Source: Kluyvera sp046569695
GTDB lineage: Bacteria > Pseudomonadota > Gammaproteobacteria > Enterobacterales > Enterobacteriaceae
DNA length: 64,000 bases
Assembly: GCF_046569695.1 (NCBI RefSeq)
Contig: NZ_JBKHUI010000014.1
Coordinates: 62,001 to 126,000 of the forward strand
Direction of reading: 5' to 3'
A program made the position numbers and the translations under genes. The notes under the pieces were generated by a model. The model saw nothing but the letters and a program-made list of their open reading frames with translations. It ran no database searches and was not told the origin of the DNA. Below, piece after piece: positions 24,173 through 33,204 of this stretch. Position 1 is the stretch's first letter. The number at the start of each line of letters is the position of its first letter.

Positions 24173-24931
24173 TTATTTAATGCCGTCCGCCTGCAGGCGA
24201 TCGCGAATGTGCTGGGCGCGCTCCTGCGAGGCCGGGTGATCGTCAAACATGGAGCTTTGACGGCCATCCTCGAGCTTAGACAGTTTCTCAAAGCTGGTGG
24301 CAAGCCCGGTCGGGTTGATCCCACGTTTGCGCAGCAGGTCATAAGAGTAGTCGTCCGCCTCTGATTCCTGACGCTGGGAGAACTGGGAGTTCACCAGTTT
24401 TTCGCCAAGATCGCCAAGCTGCGACTGCGACAGGCTACCTACAATACCGCCAGCGGATGCCGCCGCCGCGCGCAGGGCGTTGGTGCCAATCGCCACCTGC
24501 ATCCCTTTCTTAACGTGGCCAAGCGCTACGTGGCCCATTTCGTGGCCGACAACCGCTTCGACTTCATTATCGTTCATCAGGTCCATCAGGCCGCTGTAGA
24601 CGCGAATACAGCCGTTAGCCATGGCGAAGGCGTTGACGTCTTTCGCTACATAGACTTTGTAGTTCACCGGCTGTCCGTTAATGTTATCGCCAAGCGCCGC
24701 CGCTATCTTATTGAGCCGCTGTACATAAGCGCTGTTTGCCGGCGCAATGGTAGCCTTACTGTCCATATCCTTACAGGCCTGGTCGCTCAGCGCCTGAACC
24801 TGCTGATCGCTCAACGAAAATGCCTGCAAGGCACCGGTACTCGAGCTTAATAAACCATTTGAATCCATATTCTGGCAGCCGCTTAGCAGCAAAGTTGCGC
24901 CAAACGCCAGAACCATCGCCCGTTTCTTCAT
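24173..24931 (-). CDS. loiP: LoiP (YggG), outer-membrane M48 metalloprotease
   Basis: The 252-residue product has a lipoprotein signal with LSGC and the acylated cysteine at C19. The M48 zinc motif HEMGH is at residues 130-134, and a further zinc-ligand glutamate lies in the QESEADDYSYDLL segment. It is a low-osmolarity-induced lipoprotein protease of the outer membrane in E. coli. It is divergent from tktA over a 267-bp gap. Confidence 0.95.
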   Translation of the reverse strand: MKKRAMVLAFGATLLLSGCQNMDSNGLLSSSTGALQAFSLSDQQVQALSDQACKDMDSKATIAPANSAYVQRLNKIAAALGDNINGQPVNYKVYVAKDVNAFAMANGCIRVYSGLMDLMNDNEVEAVVGHEMGHVALGHVKKGMQVAIGTNALRAAAASAGGIVGSLSQSQLGDLGEKLVNSQFSQRQESEADDYSYDLLRKRGINPTGLATSFEKLSKLEDGRQSSMFDDHPASQERAQHIRDRLQADGIK

Positions 24932-25198
24932 GAGATTGCTTCCAAAGTCGTTTATCTGAAAATGCCCTGGAACTGCGCCGCCAGAGTTAGGCTAAGTATA
25001 AAGAATATCGCGGCTTACGGGCGAGGGGATTACATCTTGTTAACCTCTGTTCCAGAGATTTCTGAAGTGGCAAAAGGATGCTCCATGTACATGCTTTGTC
25101 GCATAGGTTACATTGTTGACACTTTTTTCTGGCAAAGCCCGTAACGTGCGCCTCTCGTGACGTTAGGGTTGCCTTCAACAGTCCGAACTGGAGTCAAA

Positions 25199-27190
25199 AT
25201 GTCCTCACGTAAAGAGCTTGCTAATGCTATTCGTGCGCTGAGCATGGACGCAGTACAGAAAGCCAATTCCGGTCACCCGGGTGCCCCTATGGGTATGGCT
25301 GACATTGCCGAAGTCCTGTGGCGTGATTTTCTGAACCATAACCCGCAGAATCCGTCCTGGGCTGACCGTGACCGCTTTGTGCTGTCTAACGGCCACGGCT
25401 CCATGCTGATCTATAGCCTGCTGCACCTCACCGGCTACGATCTGCCAATGGAAGAGCTGAAAAACTTCCGTCAACTGCACTCCAAAACCCCGGGCCACCC
25501 GGAAGTGGGTTACACCGCAGGTGTTGAAACCACTACCGGCCCGCTGGGCCAGGGTATTGCGAATGCCGTAGGTATGGCGATTGCAGAAAAAACGCTGGCG
25601 GCGCAGTTCAACCGCCCTGGTCACGACATCGTTGACCACTTCACCTATGCGTTCATGGGCGACGGCTGCATGATGGAAGGCATTTCTCACGAAGTGTGCT
25701 CCCTGGCCGGTACCCTGAAACTGGGCAAACTGATCGCATTCTATGATGACAACGGCATCTCCATCGACGGCCATGTTGAAGGCTGGTTCACCGATGACAC
25801 TGCTAAACGTTTCGAAGCCTACCACTGGCACGTGATCCGTGGCATCGATGGTCACGATCCAGAAGCGATTAAACGTGCAGTAGAAGAAGCACGTAAAGTG
25901 ACCGACAAACCATCCCTGCTGATGTGCAAAACCGTTATTGGTTTCGGTTCGCCAAACAAAGCTGGCACCCACGACTCCCACGGTGCACCGCTGGGCGAAG
26001 CCGAAGTGGCGCTGACCCGCGAAAAACTGGGCTGGAAATACGGTCCGTTTGAAATCCCGGCTGACATCTACGCGCAGTGGGATGCGAAAGCAGCAGGCCA
26101 GGCGAAAGAAGCAGCATGGAACGATAAGTTCGCCGCTTACGCTAAAGCCTTCCCACAGGAAGCAGCAGAATTCACCCGCCGTATGAAAGGTGACATGCCG
26201 TCTGACTTCGACGCGAAAGCGAACGAATTCATCGCTAAGCTGCAGGCTAACCCGGCGAAAATCGCCAGCCGTAAAGCTTCCCAGAACGCTATCGAAGCCT
26301 TTGGTCCTCTGCTGCCAGAATTCCTCGGCGGCTCCGCTGACCTGGCACCTTCTAACCTGACCATCTGGTCCGGCTCAAAAGCGATTAACGAAGACACCGC
26401 AGGTAACTACATCCATTACGGCGTGCGTGAATTCGGTATGACCGCGATTGCCAACGGTATCTCCCTGCACGGTGGTTTCCTGCCGTACACCTCTACCTTC
26501 CTGATGTTCGTTGAATATGCCCGTAACGCGGTGCGTATGGCAGCGCTGATGAAGAAACGCCAGGTGATGGTCTACACCCACGACTCCATCGGTCTGGGCG
26601 AAGATGGCCCAACTCACCAGCCGGTAGAGCAGATTGCTTCCCTGCGCGTGACCCCGAACATGAGCACCTGGCGCCCATGTGACCAGGTTGAATCCGCGAT
26701 TGCGTGGAAATACGGCGTAGAGCGTCACGACGGCCCAACCGCACTGATCCTCTCCCGTCAGAACCTGGCGCAGCAGGAACGTACTGAAGCGCAGCTGGCG
26801 AACGTGGCTCGTGGTGGTTATGTGCTGAAAGACAGCGACGGCCAGCCGCAAATCATCCTGATTGCGACCGGTTCCGAAGTTGAGCTGGCCGTTGCCGCTT
26901 ACGAAAAACTGACCGCAGAAGGCGTGAAGGCGCGCGTGGTGTCCATGCCGTCTACCGACGCATTCGACAAGCAGGACGCGGCTTACCGTGAATCCGTACT
27001 GCCGAAAGCCGTCTCTGCACGCGTCGCTATCGAAGCGGGCATCGCAGACTACTGGTTCAAATACGTGGGCCTGAACGGCGCAATCGTCGGCATGACCACC
27101 TTTGGTGAGTCTGCGCCAGCGGATCTGCTGTTTAAAGAGTTCGGCTTCACCGTTGAGAACGTTCTCGCGAAAGCGAAATCACTGCTGTAA
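25199..27190 (+). CDS. tktA: Transketolase A
   Basis: The 663-residue protein has the E. coli TktA length. Thiamine diphosphate motifs include GHGSMLIYSLLHLTGYDL, the GDG...N motif around MGDGCMMEGISHEV and YDDNGISIDG, and the glutamate in YGVREFGM. It moves two-carbon units between pentose-phosphate sugars, linking the pathway to glycolysis. ATG 25199 follows CTGGAG at a 5-base spacing. Codon choice is strongly biased, as for a highly expressed gene. Confidence 0.97.
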   Translation: MSSRKELANAIRALSMDAVQKANSGHPGAPMGMADIAEVLWRDFLNHNPQNPSWADRDRFVLSNGHGSMLIYSLLHLTGYDLPMEELKNFRQLHSKTPGHPEVGYTAGVETTTGPLGQGIANAVGMAIAEKTLAAQFNRPGHDIVDHFTYAFMGDGCMMEGISHEVCSLAGTLKLGKLIAFYDDNGISIDGHVEGWFTDDTAKRFEAYHWHVIRGIDGHDPEAIKRAVEEARKVTDKPSLLMCKTVIGFGSPNKAGTHDSHGAPLGEAEVALTREKLGWKYGPFEIPADIYAQWDAKAAGQAKEAAWNDKFAAYAKAFPQEAAEFTRRMKGDMPSDFDAKANEFIAKLQANPAKIASRKASQNAIEAFGPLLPEFLGGSADLAPSNLTIWSGSKAINEDTAGNYIHYGVREFGMTAIANGISLHGGFLPYTSTFLMFVEYARNAVRMAALMKKRQVMVYTHDSIGLGEDGPTHQPVEQIASLRVTPNMSTWRPCDQVESAIAWKYGVERHDGPTALILSRQNLAQQERTEAQLANVARGGYVLKDSDGQPQIILIATGSEVELAVAAYEKLTAEGVKARVVSMPSTDAFDKQDAAYRESVLPKAVSARVAIEAGIADYWFKYVGLNGAIVGMTTFGESAPADLLFKEFGFTVENVLAKAKSLL

Positions 27191-27211
27191 TCTGCGTTTT
27201 CTCTGAAATAA

Positions 27212-27238
27212 AAGGGTCGCTTCGGCGGCCCTTTTTTT
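27212..27238 (+). terminator. Rho-independent terminator after tktA
   Basis: AAGGGTCGC and GCGGCCCTT pair (one wobble) across a TTCG tetraloop and are followed by T7. Confidence 0.9.
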
Positions 27239-27276
27239 ATTCTCAGGAATTTCTTTGCATATTATTCCAATCAAAA

Positions 27277-27292
27277 TGTGATGCATGTCAGA
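27277..27292. promoter_or_regulatory. CRP-site candidate before epd
   Basis: TGTGA, a 6-bp spacer and TCAGA match the CRP consensus at 8 of 10 core positions. It lies about 200 bp before epd. The E. coli epd-pgk-fbaA operon is known to be under CRP and Cra control. Confidence 0.5.
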
Positions 27293-27349
27293 TATTAGGC
27301 GTCTCTGTCTGGACAATCATTCCTTTTATTCCTTGTTTCGCTTATTCTA

Positions 27350-27364
27350 GCTGAAGCGTTTCAG
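27350..27364. promoter_or_regulatory. Cra (FruR) site candidate before epd
   Basis: GCTGAAGCGTTTCAG matches the Cra consensus, with TGAA/TTCA halves and the central GCG. It lies about 120 bp before epd, consistent with Cra control of glycolytic genes. Confidence 0.65.
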
Positions 27365-27485
27365 TCGACAAATCGTTCGACATTTAACCAATCAGTCACT
27401 GTTTGTGGCGGGTGAGGTTTCCCAAAGCGTTTGGCTGCATTACTCTGTTTGCCACTTTGCATCGGGACAACCTTGCAGGAGACCT

Positions 27486-28514
27486 ATGACCGTACGCGTA
27501 GCGATTAATGGCTTCGGTCGCATTGGACGTAACGTGGTTCGTGCTTTGTATGAATCCGGACGCCGTGCGGAAATCACCGTGGTGGCAATCAACGAACTGG
27601 CAGATGCTGCGGGCATCGCGCATTTGTTGAAATATGACACCAGCCACGGGCGCTTTGCCTGGGATGTTCGCCAGGAGCGTGAACAGCTTTTCGTCGGCGA
27701 TGACGCCATCCGTCTTTTGCATGAGCGCACTATTGAAGCGCTGCCCTGGAAAGAGCTATCGGTTGATGTCGTGCTAGACTGTACCGGTGTATATGGCAGC
27801 CGCCATGACGGCGAAGCCCATATTGCCGCCGGCGCGAAGAAGGTGCTCTTTTCACATCCTGGCAGCAACGATCTCGACACCACCGTGGTGTTTGGGGTCA
27901 ATCAGCATGAACTGCGTGCGGAGCATCGTATTGTCTCCAACGCCTCCTGCACTACCAACTGCATCATTCCCGTCATTAAACTGTTAGATGATGCCTATGG
28001 CATTGAATCGGGCACGGTCACGACCATCCATTCCGCGATGCACGACCAGCAGGTGATTGACGCCTACCATCCCGATTTACGCCGCACGCGCGCAGCAAGC
28101 CAGTCGATTATTCCGGTAGATACTAAACTTGCCGCGGGCATTGCGCGAATTTTCCCGCAGTTTGGTGACCGCTTCGAGGCGATTGCGGTGCGAGTACCGA
28201 CCATTAACGTGACGGCAATTGACCTGAGCGTGACGGTGAAAAAGCCAGTAAAAGCAAATGAAGTCAACCAGTTGCTGCAAAAAGCAGCACAGGGTGCATT
28301 TCATGGTATAGTTGACTATACGGAATTACCGTTGGTCTCAACTGATTTTAACCACGATCCGCACAGCGCCATTGTCGATGGTACGCAGACGCGGGTAAGT
28401 GGAGCGCATCTGATCAAAACGCTGGTCTGGTGTGATAACGAATGGGGTTTTGCTAACCGAATGCTCGACACCACGTTAGCAATGGCCGCTATTGGTTTCA
28501 GGCTCGACGCTTGA
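27486..28514 (+). CDS. epd: Erythrose-4-phosphate dehydrogenase
   Basis: The 342-residue protein has the GAPDH fold: an NAD-binding start VRVAINGFGRIGRNVVRAL and the catalytic cysteine C155 in SNASCTTNC. It oxidises erythrose 4-phosphate to 4-phosphoerythronate in pyridoxal-phosphate synthesis. It is three residues longer than the E. coli protein at the C-terminus. It starts the epd-pgk-fbaA operon. In E. coli the cmtAB and yggP-yggD genes lie between tktA and epd; they are absent here. Confidence 0.95.
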   Translation: MTVRVAINGFGRIGRNVVRALYESGRRAEITVVAINELADAAGIAHLLKYDTSHGRFAWDVRQEREQLFVGDDAIRLLHERTIEALPWKELSVDVVLDCTGVYGSRHDGEAHIAAGAKKVLFSHPGSNDLDTTVVFGVNQHELRAEHRIVSNASCTTNCIIPVIKLLDDAYGIESGTVTTIHSAMHDQQVIDAYHPDLRRTRAASQSIIPVDTKLAAGIARIFPQFGDRFEAIAVRVPTINVTAIDLSVTVKKPVKANEVNQLLQKAAQGAFHGIVDYTELPLVSTDFNHDPHSAIVDGTQTRVSGAHLIKTLVWCDNEWGFANRMLDTTLAMAAIGFRLDA

Positions 28515-28553
28515 GCGTCGACAAAACTTTAAGTATCAACGAGAGGATTCACC

Positions 28554-29717
28554 ATGTCTGTAATTAAGATGACCGATCTGGATCTGGCTGGTAAACGCGT
28601 TTTCATCCGTGCGGACCTGAACGTACCAGTTAAAGAAGGGAAAGTAACCAGCGACGCGCGTATCCGTGCTTCACTGCCAACTATCGAGCTGGCGCTGAAA
28701 CAGGGTGCGAAAGTGATGGTGACTTCTCACCTGGGTCGTCCGACCGAAGGCGAGTACAATGAAGAATTCTCTCTGCTGCCGGTTGTTAATTACCTGAAAG
28801 ACAAACTGTCTGCTCCGGTTCGTCTGGTTAAAGATTACCTGGATGGTGTTGAAGTTGCTGCCGGTGAGCTGGTTGTTCTGGAAAACGTTCGCTTTAACAA
28901 AGGCGAGAAGAAAGACGACGAAGCGCTGTCCAAAAAATACGCTGCACTGTGCGACGTATTCGTAATGGACGCATTCGGTACTGCACACCGTGCACAGGCT
29001 TCCACCCACGGTATCGGCAAATTTGCTGACGTTGCGTGCGCAGGCCCACTGCTGGCAGCTGAACTGGACGCGCTGGGTAAAGCACTGAAAGAACCAGCTC
29101 GCCCAATGGTCGCTATCGTTGGTGGTTCTAAAGTTTCTACCAAACTGACCGTTCTGGACTCCCTGTCTAAAATCGCTGACCAGCTGATCGTTGGTGGTGG
29201 TATCGCGAACACCTTCGTTGCCGCTCAAGGCCACAACGTGGGTAAATCCCTGTACGAAGCTGACCTGGTTGAAGAAGCTAAACGTCTGCTGACCACCTGC
29301 GATATCCCAGTTCCAACCGACGTTCGCGTAGCGACCGAGTTCTCCGAAACCGCGACCGCTACCCTGAAATCTGTAAACGACATCAAAGATGAAGAGCAGA
29401 TTCTGGACCTGGGCGACGTTTCTGCTGAGAAACTGGCTGAGATCCTGAAAAACGCAAAAACCATCCTGTGGAACGGCCCAGTTGGCGTGTTCGAATTCCC
29501 GAACTTCCGCAAAGGTACTGAAATCGTTGCTAACGCAATTGCAGACAGCGACGCGTTCTCCATCGCAGGCGGCGGCGACACCCTGGCAGCTATCGACCTG
29601 TTCGGTATCGCTGACAAAATCTCCTACATTTCCACTGGTGGCGGTGCATTCCTCGAATTCGTGGAAGGCAAAGTACTGCCAGCAGTAGCAATGCTCGAAG
29701 AGCGCGCTAAGAAGTAA
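28554..29717 (+). CDS. pgk: Phosphoglycerate kinase
   Basis: The 387-residue protein has the PGK signature early on (KRVFIRADLNVPVKEGKV), TSHLGRPTEGEYN and the glycine-rich nucleotide loop GGGDTLAAI near the C-terminus. It transfers phosphate from 1,3-bisphosphoglycerate to ADP. It lies 39 bp after epd. Codon use is very biased (CTG, GGT, AAA, GAA), as for abundant proteins, and this generates long antisense open frames with no other support. Confidence 0.98.
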   Translation: MSVIKMTDLDLAGKRVFIRADLNVPVKEGKVTSDARIRASLPTIELALKQGAKVMVTSHLGRPTEGEYNEEFSLLPVVNYLKDKLSAPVRLVKDYLDGVEVAAGELVVLENVRFNKGEKKDDEALSKKYAALCDVFVMDAFGTAHRAQASTHGIGKFADVACAGPLLAAELDALGKALKEPARPMVAIVGGSKVSTKLTVLDSLSKIADQLIVGGGIANTFVAAQGHNVGKSLYEADLVEEAKRLLTTCDIPVPTDVRVATEFSETATATLKSVNDIKDEEQILDLGDVSAEKLAEILKNAKTILWNGPVGVFEFPNFRKGTEIVANAIADSDAFSIAGGGDTLAAIDLFGIADKISYISTGGGAFLEFVEGKVLPAVAMLEERAKK

Positions 29718-29726
29718 GCCATTCAA

Positions 29727-29744
29727 GGGCAGGGAAACCTGCCC
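29727..29744 (+). promoter_or_regulatory. mRNA hairpin between pgk and fbaA
   Basis: GGGCAGG and CCTGCCC pair around the loop GAAA just after pgk, followed by CATTTTC. It probably limits 3' decay of pgk mRNA or partly terminates, allowing separate levels of pgk and fbaA. Confidence 0.55.
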
Positions 29745-29809
29745 CATTTTCAGCGCGCTTTATAGAGCTCGCACCTTTTCTAACGGCCGAAGATACAGGA
29801 CTACGTAAC

Positions 29810-30889
29810 ATGTCTAAAATTTTTGATTTCGTAAAACCAGGTGTTATCACCGGTGATGACGTACAGAAAGTTTTCCAGGTAGCAAAAGAAAACAACTTCG
29901 CTCTGCCAGCAGTTAACTGCGTTGGTACTGACTCCATCAACGCCGTTCTGGAAACCGCTGCAAAAGTTAAAGCACCGGTTATCGTTCAGTTCTCCAACGG
30001 CGGCGCTGCGTTCATCGCAGGTAAAGGCGTGAAAACTGACGTTCCTCAGGGCGCTGCAATCCTGGGTGCTATCTCCGGTGCACACCACGTACACCAGATG
30101 GCTGAACACTACGGTGTTCCAGTAATCCTGCACACTGACCACTGCGCTAAGAAACTGCTGCCGTGGATCGACGGTCTGCTGGACGCGGGTGAAAAACACT
30201 TCGCAGCTACCGGTAAGCCACTGTTCTCTTCCCACATGATCGACCTGTCCGAAGAGTCCCTGCACGAAAACATCGAAATCTGCTCCAAATACCTGGCGCG
30301 CATGTCCAAAATGGGCATGACTCTGGAAATTGAACTGGGTTGCACCGGCGGTGAAGAAGACGGCGTCGACAACAGCCACATGGACGCTTCTGCACTGTAC
30401 ACTCAGCCAGAAGACGTTGATTACGCGTTCACTGAACTGAGCAAAATCAGCCCACGTTTCACCATCGCAGCTTCCTTCGGTAACGTACACGGTGTGTACA
30501 AACCAGGTAACGTGGTTCTGACCCCAACTATCCTGCGTGATTCTCAGGAATACGTTTCTAAGAAACACAACCTGCCGCACAACAGCCTGAACTTCGTCTT
30601 CCACGGCGGTTCCGGTTCTTCTGCTCAGGAAATCAAAGACTCCGTAAGCTACGGCGTAGTAAAAATGAACATCGATACCGACACCCAATGGGCAACCTGG
30701 GACGGTATCCTGCAGTACTACAAAACCAACGAAGCTTACCTGCAGGGCCAACTGGGCAACCCGAAAGGCGAAGACCAGCCGAACAAGAAATACTACGATC
30801 CACGCGTATGGCTGCGTGCAGCTCAGGCGTCCATGATCGCTCGTCTGGAGCAGGCTTTCACTGAACTGAACGCGAAAGACGTTCTGTAA
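29810..30889 (+). CDS. fbaA: Fructose-bisphosphate aldolase, class II
   Basis: The 359-residue protein has the class II aldolase signatures: HTDHCAKKLLPWIDGLLD, which carries zinc ligands, ELGCTGGEEDGVD, FGNVHGVY and FHGGSGS. It cleaves fructose 1,6-bisphosphate to dihydroxyacetone phosphate and glyceraldehyde 3-phosphate using zinc. It is the last gene of the epd-pgk-fbaA operon and has the same strong codon bias as pgk. Confidence 0.98.
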   Translation: MSKIFDFVKPGVITGDDVQKVFQVAKENNFALPAVNCVGTDSINAVLETAAKVKAPVIVQFSNGGAAFIAGKGVKTDVPQGAAILGAISGAHHVHQMAEHYGVPVILHTDHCAKKLLPWIDGLLDAGEKHFAATGKPLFSSHMIDLSEESLHENIEICSKYLARMSKMGMTLEIELGCTGGEEDGVDNSHMDASALYTQPEDVDYAFTELSKISPRFTIAASFGNVHGVYKPGNVVLTPTILRDSQEYVSKKHNLPHNSLNFVFHGGSGSSAQEIKDSVSYGVVKMNIDTDTQWATWDGILQYYKTNEAYLQGQLGNPKGEDQPNKKYYDPRVWLRAAQASMIARLEQAFTELNAKDVL

Positions 30890-30910
30890 GATAAACCTGA
30901 TTCTTGACCA

Positions 30911-30937
30911 AAAGCCCGCTGCATAGCGGGCTTTTTT
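30911..30937 (+). terminator. Rho-independent terminator after fbaA
   Basis: AAAGCCCGCT and AGCGGGCTTT pair around a short loop (GCAT in the centre) and continue into T6. Confidence 0.9.
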
Positions 30938-31078
30938 ATTGCCTTTTCAATATGATGGGCCGGTATAAAAACGTGATCGGTTTGGCAAAATACTGATTTT
31001 TTGTTTACCCTTTATACCTGCCTGTACTTTTACGGGCCGCTTTTAGTTTCCCATCCGGGTATCCATAAGGAATATTGA

Positions 31079-31936
31079 ATGGAAGATTTAAACGTTGTCG
31101 ACAGCATAAACAACGCAGGCTCCTGGCTGGTGCGCAACCAGGAACTCCTGCTGAGCTACGCCGTTAATATTGTTGCGGCGATTGCGATCCTTATCGTCGG
31201 GATGATTGTGGCGAGGATTGTCTCTGGCACCGTCAACCGCCTGATGCTGGCGCGTAAAATTGATGCCACTGTAGCGGACTTCCTCTCCGCGCTGGTACGC
31301 TACGCGATTATCGCTTTTACGCTGATTGCCGCGCTGGGCCGCGTCGGTGTGCAGACCGCCTCAGTGATTGCCGTGCTGGGTGCCGCCGGTTTAGCCGTAG
31401 GTCTGGCGCTGCAGGGTTCGCTCTCCAACCTGGCTGCTGGCGTACTGCTGGTGATGTTCCGTCCGTTCCGCGCGGGTGAATACGTTGATCTCGGCGGCGT
31501 TGCCGGTACCGTGCTCAGCGTGCAGATTTTCTCGACCACCATGCGTACCGTTGACGGTAAAATTATCGTTATTCCAAACGGTAAAATTATCGCCGGCAAT
31601 ATTATCAACTTCTCCCGCGAACCTGCGCGCCGTAATGAGTTCATTATTGGCGTCTCTTACGATGCGGATATTGATAAGGTTAAGCAGATCCTGACCCGCA
31701 TTCTGGAAGCGGATAACCGCATTCTCAAAGACCGTGATATTACCGTGCGCTTAAATGAACTGGCGCCGTCATCAGTGAATTTTGTCGTGCGCGCCTGGAG
31801 CCTGAGCGGCGACCTGCAAAACGTCTACTGGGACGTGCTGGAGCAAATTAAGCGTGAGTTCGACGCCAACGGTATTAGCTTTCCTTACCCGCAGCTAGAT
31901 GTGCATATGCAGCCGGGCAGCGCTGCTCAGCAATAA
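31079..31936 (+). CDS. mscS: Small-conductance mechanosensitive channel MscS
   Basis: The 285-residue protein matches E. coli MscS. It has three N-terminal membrane helices; the pore-lining TM3 is the glycine/alanine-rich GAAGLAVGLALQGSLSNLAAG region. The beta domain contains FSTTMRTVDGK and IPNGKIIAGNIINFSR. It opens at high membrane tension to save cells in osmotic downshock. It has its own transcription unit, after the fbaA terminator and before its own. Confidence 0.97.
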   Translation: MEDLNVVDSINNAGSWLVRNQELLLSYAVNIVAAIAILIVGMIVARIVSGTVNRLMLARKIDATVADFLSALVRYAIIAFTLIAALGRVGVQTASVIAVLGAAGLAVGLALQGSLSNLAAGVLLVMFRPFRAGEYVDLGGVAGTVLSVQIFSTTMRTVDGKIIVIPNGKIIAGNIINFSREPARRNEFIIGVSYDADIDKVKQILTRILEADNRILKDRDITVRLNELAPSSVNFVVRAWSLSGDLQNVYWDVLEQIKREFDANGISFPYPQLDVHMQPGSAAQQ

Positions 31937-31952
31937 TCGCTTCTACGCTGTG

Positions 31953-31980
31953 AAAATGCCGGGTTTATGCCCGGCATTTT
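31953..31980. terminator. Bidirectional terminator after mscS
   Basis: AAAATGCCGGG (31953-31963) and CCCGGCATTTT (31970-31980) form an 11-bp stem with A- and T-runs at its two ends. It lies between mscS and the convergent binding-protein gene. Confidence 0.85.
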
Positions 31981-31988
31981 TATCTCTT

Positions 31989-33041
31989 TTATTGGCTCAT
32001 CGCGGCATCGAGCATCGTCGCAACGCGAGACAGTATTTGTCCGCTATCGCCGCGACCTTTTGCTTCCTGTGCTGAGACCCATTTTTGTTGTTCCTGCTGA
32101 TAACGGCTAACGTGCTGCCAGGACTGCAATTGGGCAGGGGAGAGCCAGGTAATAGCGGCACCTTGTTTACCCATCGCATCGGTCATTTCGCGTAGGCTGG
32201 TATCCAGCAGTGGGCCGATTTGCCGTTGAGTCTGGGCTGCTGCTCGCTGTATAGCGGCTTTGTCATCGGCCGATAGTGAATTCCAGCGTGCTTTATTCAT
32301 GGTCAGAAGATAGACATGCCCCATCCATAGCCGTGGAGACAGTTGGATATATTTTGCCGCCTGCTGGGCGTGAATATCGTCGCCGCTATCCAGATTAACC
32401 AGCAATCCATTCAATGTTCCGTTCTTTAATGCTTCGGTTATTTGCCCATTCCACGGCATTTTCACTACGCGACCTCCTGCATTTTCCAGATAGGCCTGGT
32501 GCCAGAAGCTGGCGGTTCGCCAGGTGGTGCCCTGTAAATGTGTCAATGGCATATTGGATGTGGTGCTAAAGAAGGCTGCGGGATAGCCGAGGAAAAACTG
32601 TAAATTGACCAGATTGTTTTGCGCCAGTTCAGCATCAAATTCAGGGATCGCTTTAAACACACGTTGAAAGAATAACGACTGCTTTGCGCCGTTATCAGGG
32701 CCAAGAGGGAAGCTTTTGAATACCTGAAATAGGGGGAGCTGTTCGGGGGTATATTCTGGCACAACAATGCCGATATCGGCTTTTTTGCCCTCCTGTAGAG
32801 TGTGCAATGCATCATAGCTGGTTGAGAGCTCACCGTTCCAGTGCGCCTCGATGCGCAATCGTCCCTGCGACTCTTTTTCTATGGCGGCGAAGAAAATAGT
32901 CTTTATTGCCCGGGTTCGCATGTTGCCATACGGTTCGTGGTCGGTGTAGCGCAATACGGTCTCTGCATTTGCGCAACCGATAGACAGCGTCAGCAGTGCA
33001 AATGCAGTGAACGACCGTGAGAGCATAACGTTAATATTCAT
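31989..33041 (-). CDS. Orphan TRAP-type (DctP-family) substrate-binding protein
   Basis: The 350-residue protein has a signal peptide (about residues 1-27, ending CANA before ETVLRY) and a DctP-like fold. The substrate-binding arginine position is present in TTWRTASFW, and ITEALKNGTLNGLL is the counterpart of the usual TAMQQGVVDG motif. It is diverged from the TRAP binding protein at 4376-5362, and there are no permease genes beside it. It could feed a distant TRAP permease or act as a ligand sensor. AAAGGA before ATG 33041 supports this start. E. coli lacks a gene between mscS and argO. Confidence 0.8.
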   Translation of the reverse strand: MNINVMLSRSFTAFALLTLSIGCANAETVLRYTDHEPYGNMRTRAIKTIFFAAIEKESQGRLRIEAHWNGELSTSYDALHTLQEGKKADIGIVVPEYTPEQLPLFQVFKSFPLGPDNGAKQSLFFQRVFKAIPEFDAELAQNNLVNLQFFLGYPAAFFSTTSNMPLTHLQGTTWRTASFWHQAYLENAGGRVVKMPWNGQITEALKNGTLNGLLVNLDSGDDIHAQQAAKYIQLSPRLWMGHVYLLTMNKARWNSLSADDKAAIQRAAAQTQRQIGPLLDTSLREMTDAMGKQGAAITWLSPAQLQSWQHVSRYQQEQQKWVSAQEAKGRGDSGQILSRVATMLDAAMSQ

Positions 33042-33062
33042 TTCTAATCCTTTAGCTTCATG

Positions 33063-33120
33063 ACTCTAATAAATTAGAGTGTCGTTTATATCGCGCCCGG
33101 CTTTCATTAGTTAAACTAAT
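33063..33120. promoter_or_regulatory. Two palindromes between the orphan binding protein and argO
   Basis: ACTCTAATAAATTAGAGT (33063-33080) and ATTAGTTAAACTAAT (33106-33120) are perfect palindromes that share the ATTAG/CTAAT core. They lie 22 bp or more upstream of the orphan binding-protein start and may be operator sites for an unidentified regulator. The argO promoter and its ArgP region must lie in the same 163-bp gap. Confidence 0.45.
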
Positions 33121-33204
33121 TATCTATTAAAAATATCAATTTCCGCTAATGATGTTATCGCGCTATAGTCAGCGCCATTCCTGAACTATTTGAAGAAAAA
33201 TATC

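Noticed and set aside
28671..29747. 358-codon open frame opposite pgk, and a similar one opposite fbaA (29801-30751)
   Set aside because: Both genes have extreme codon bias, which removes stop codons from the antisense frame. The products have odd composition and no family resemblance.
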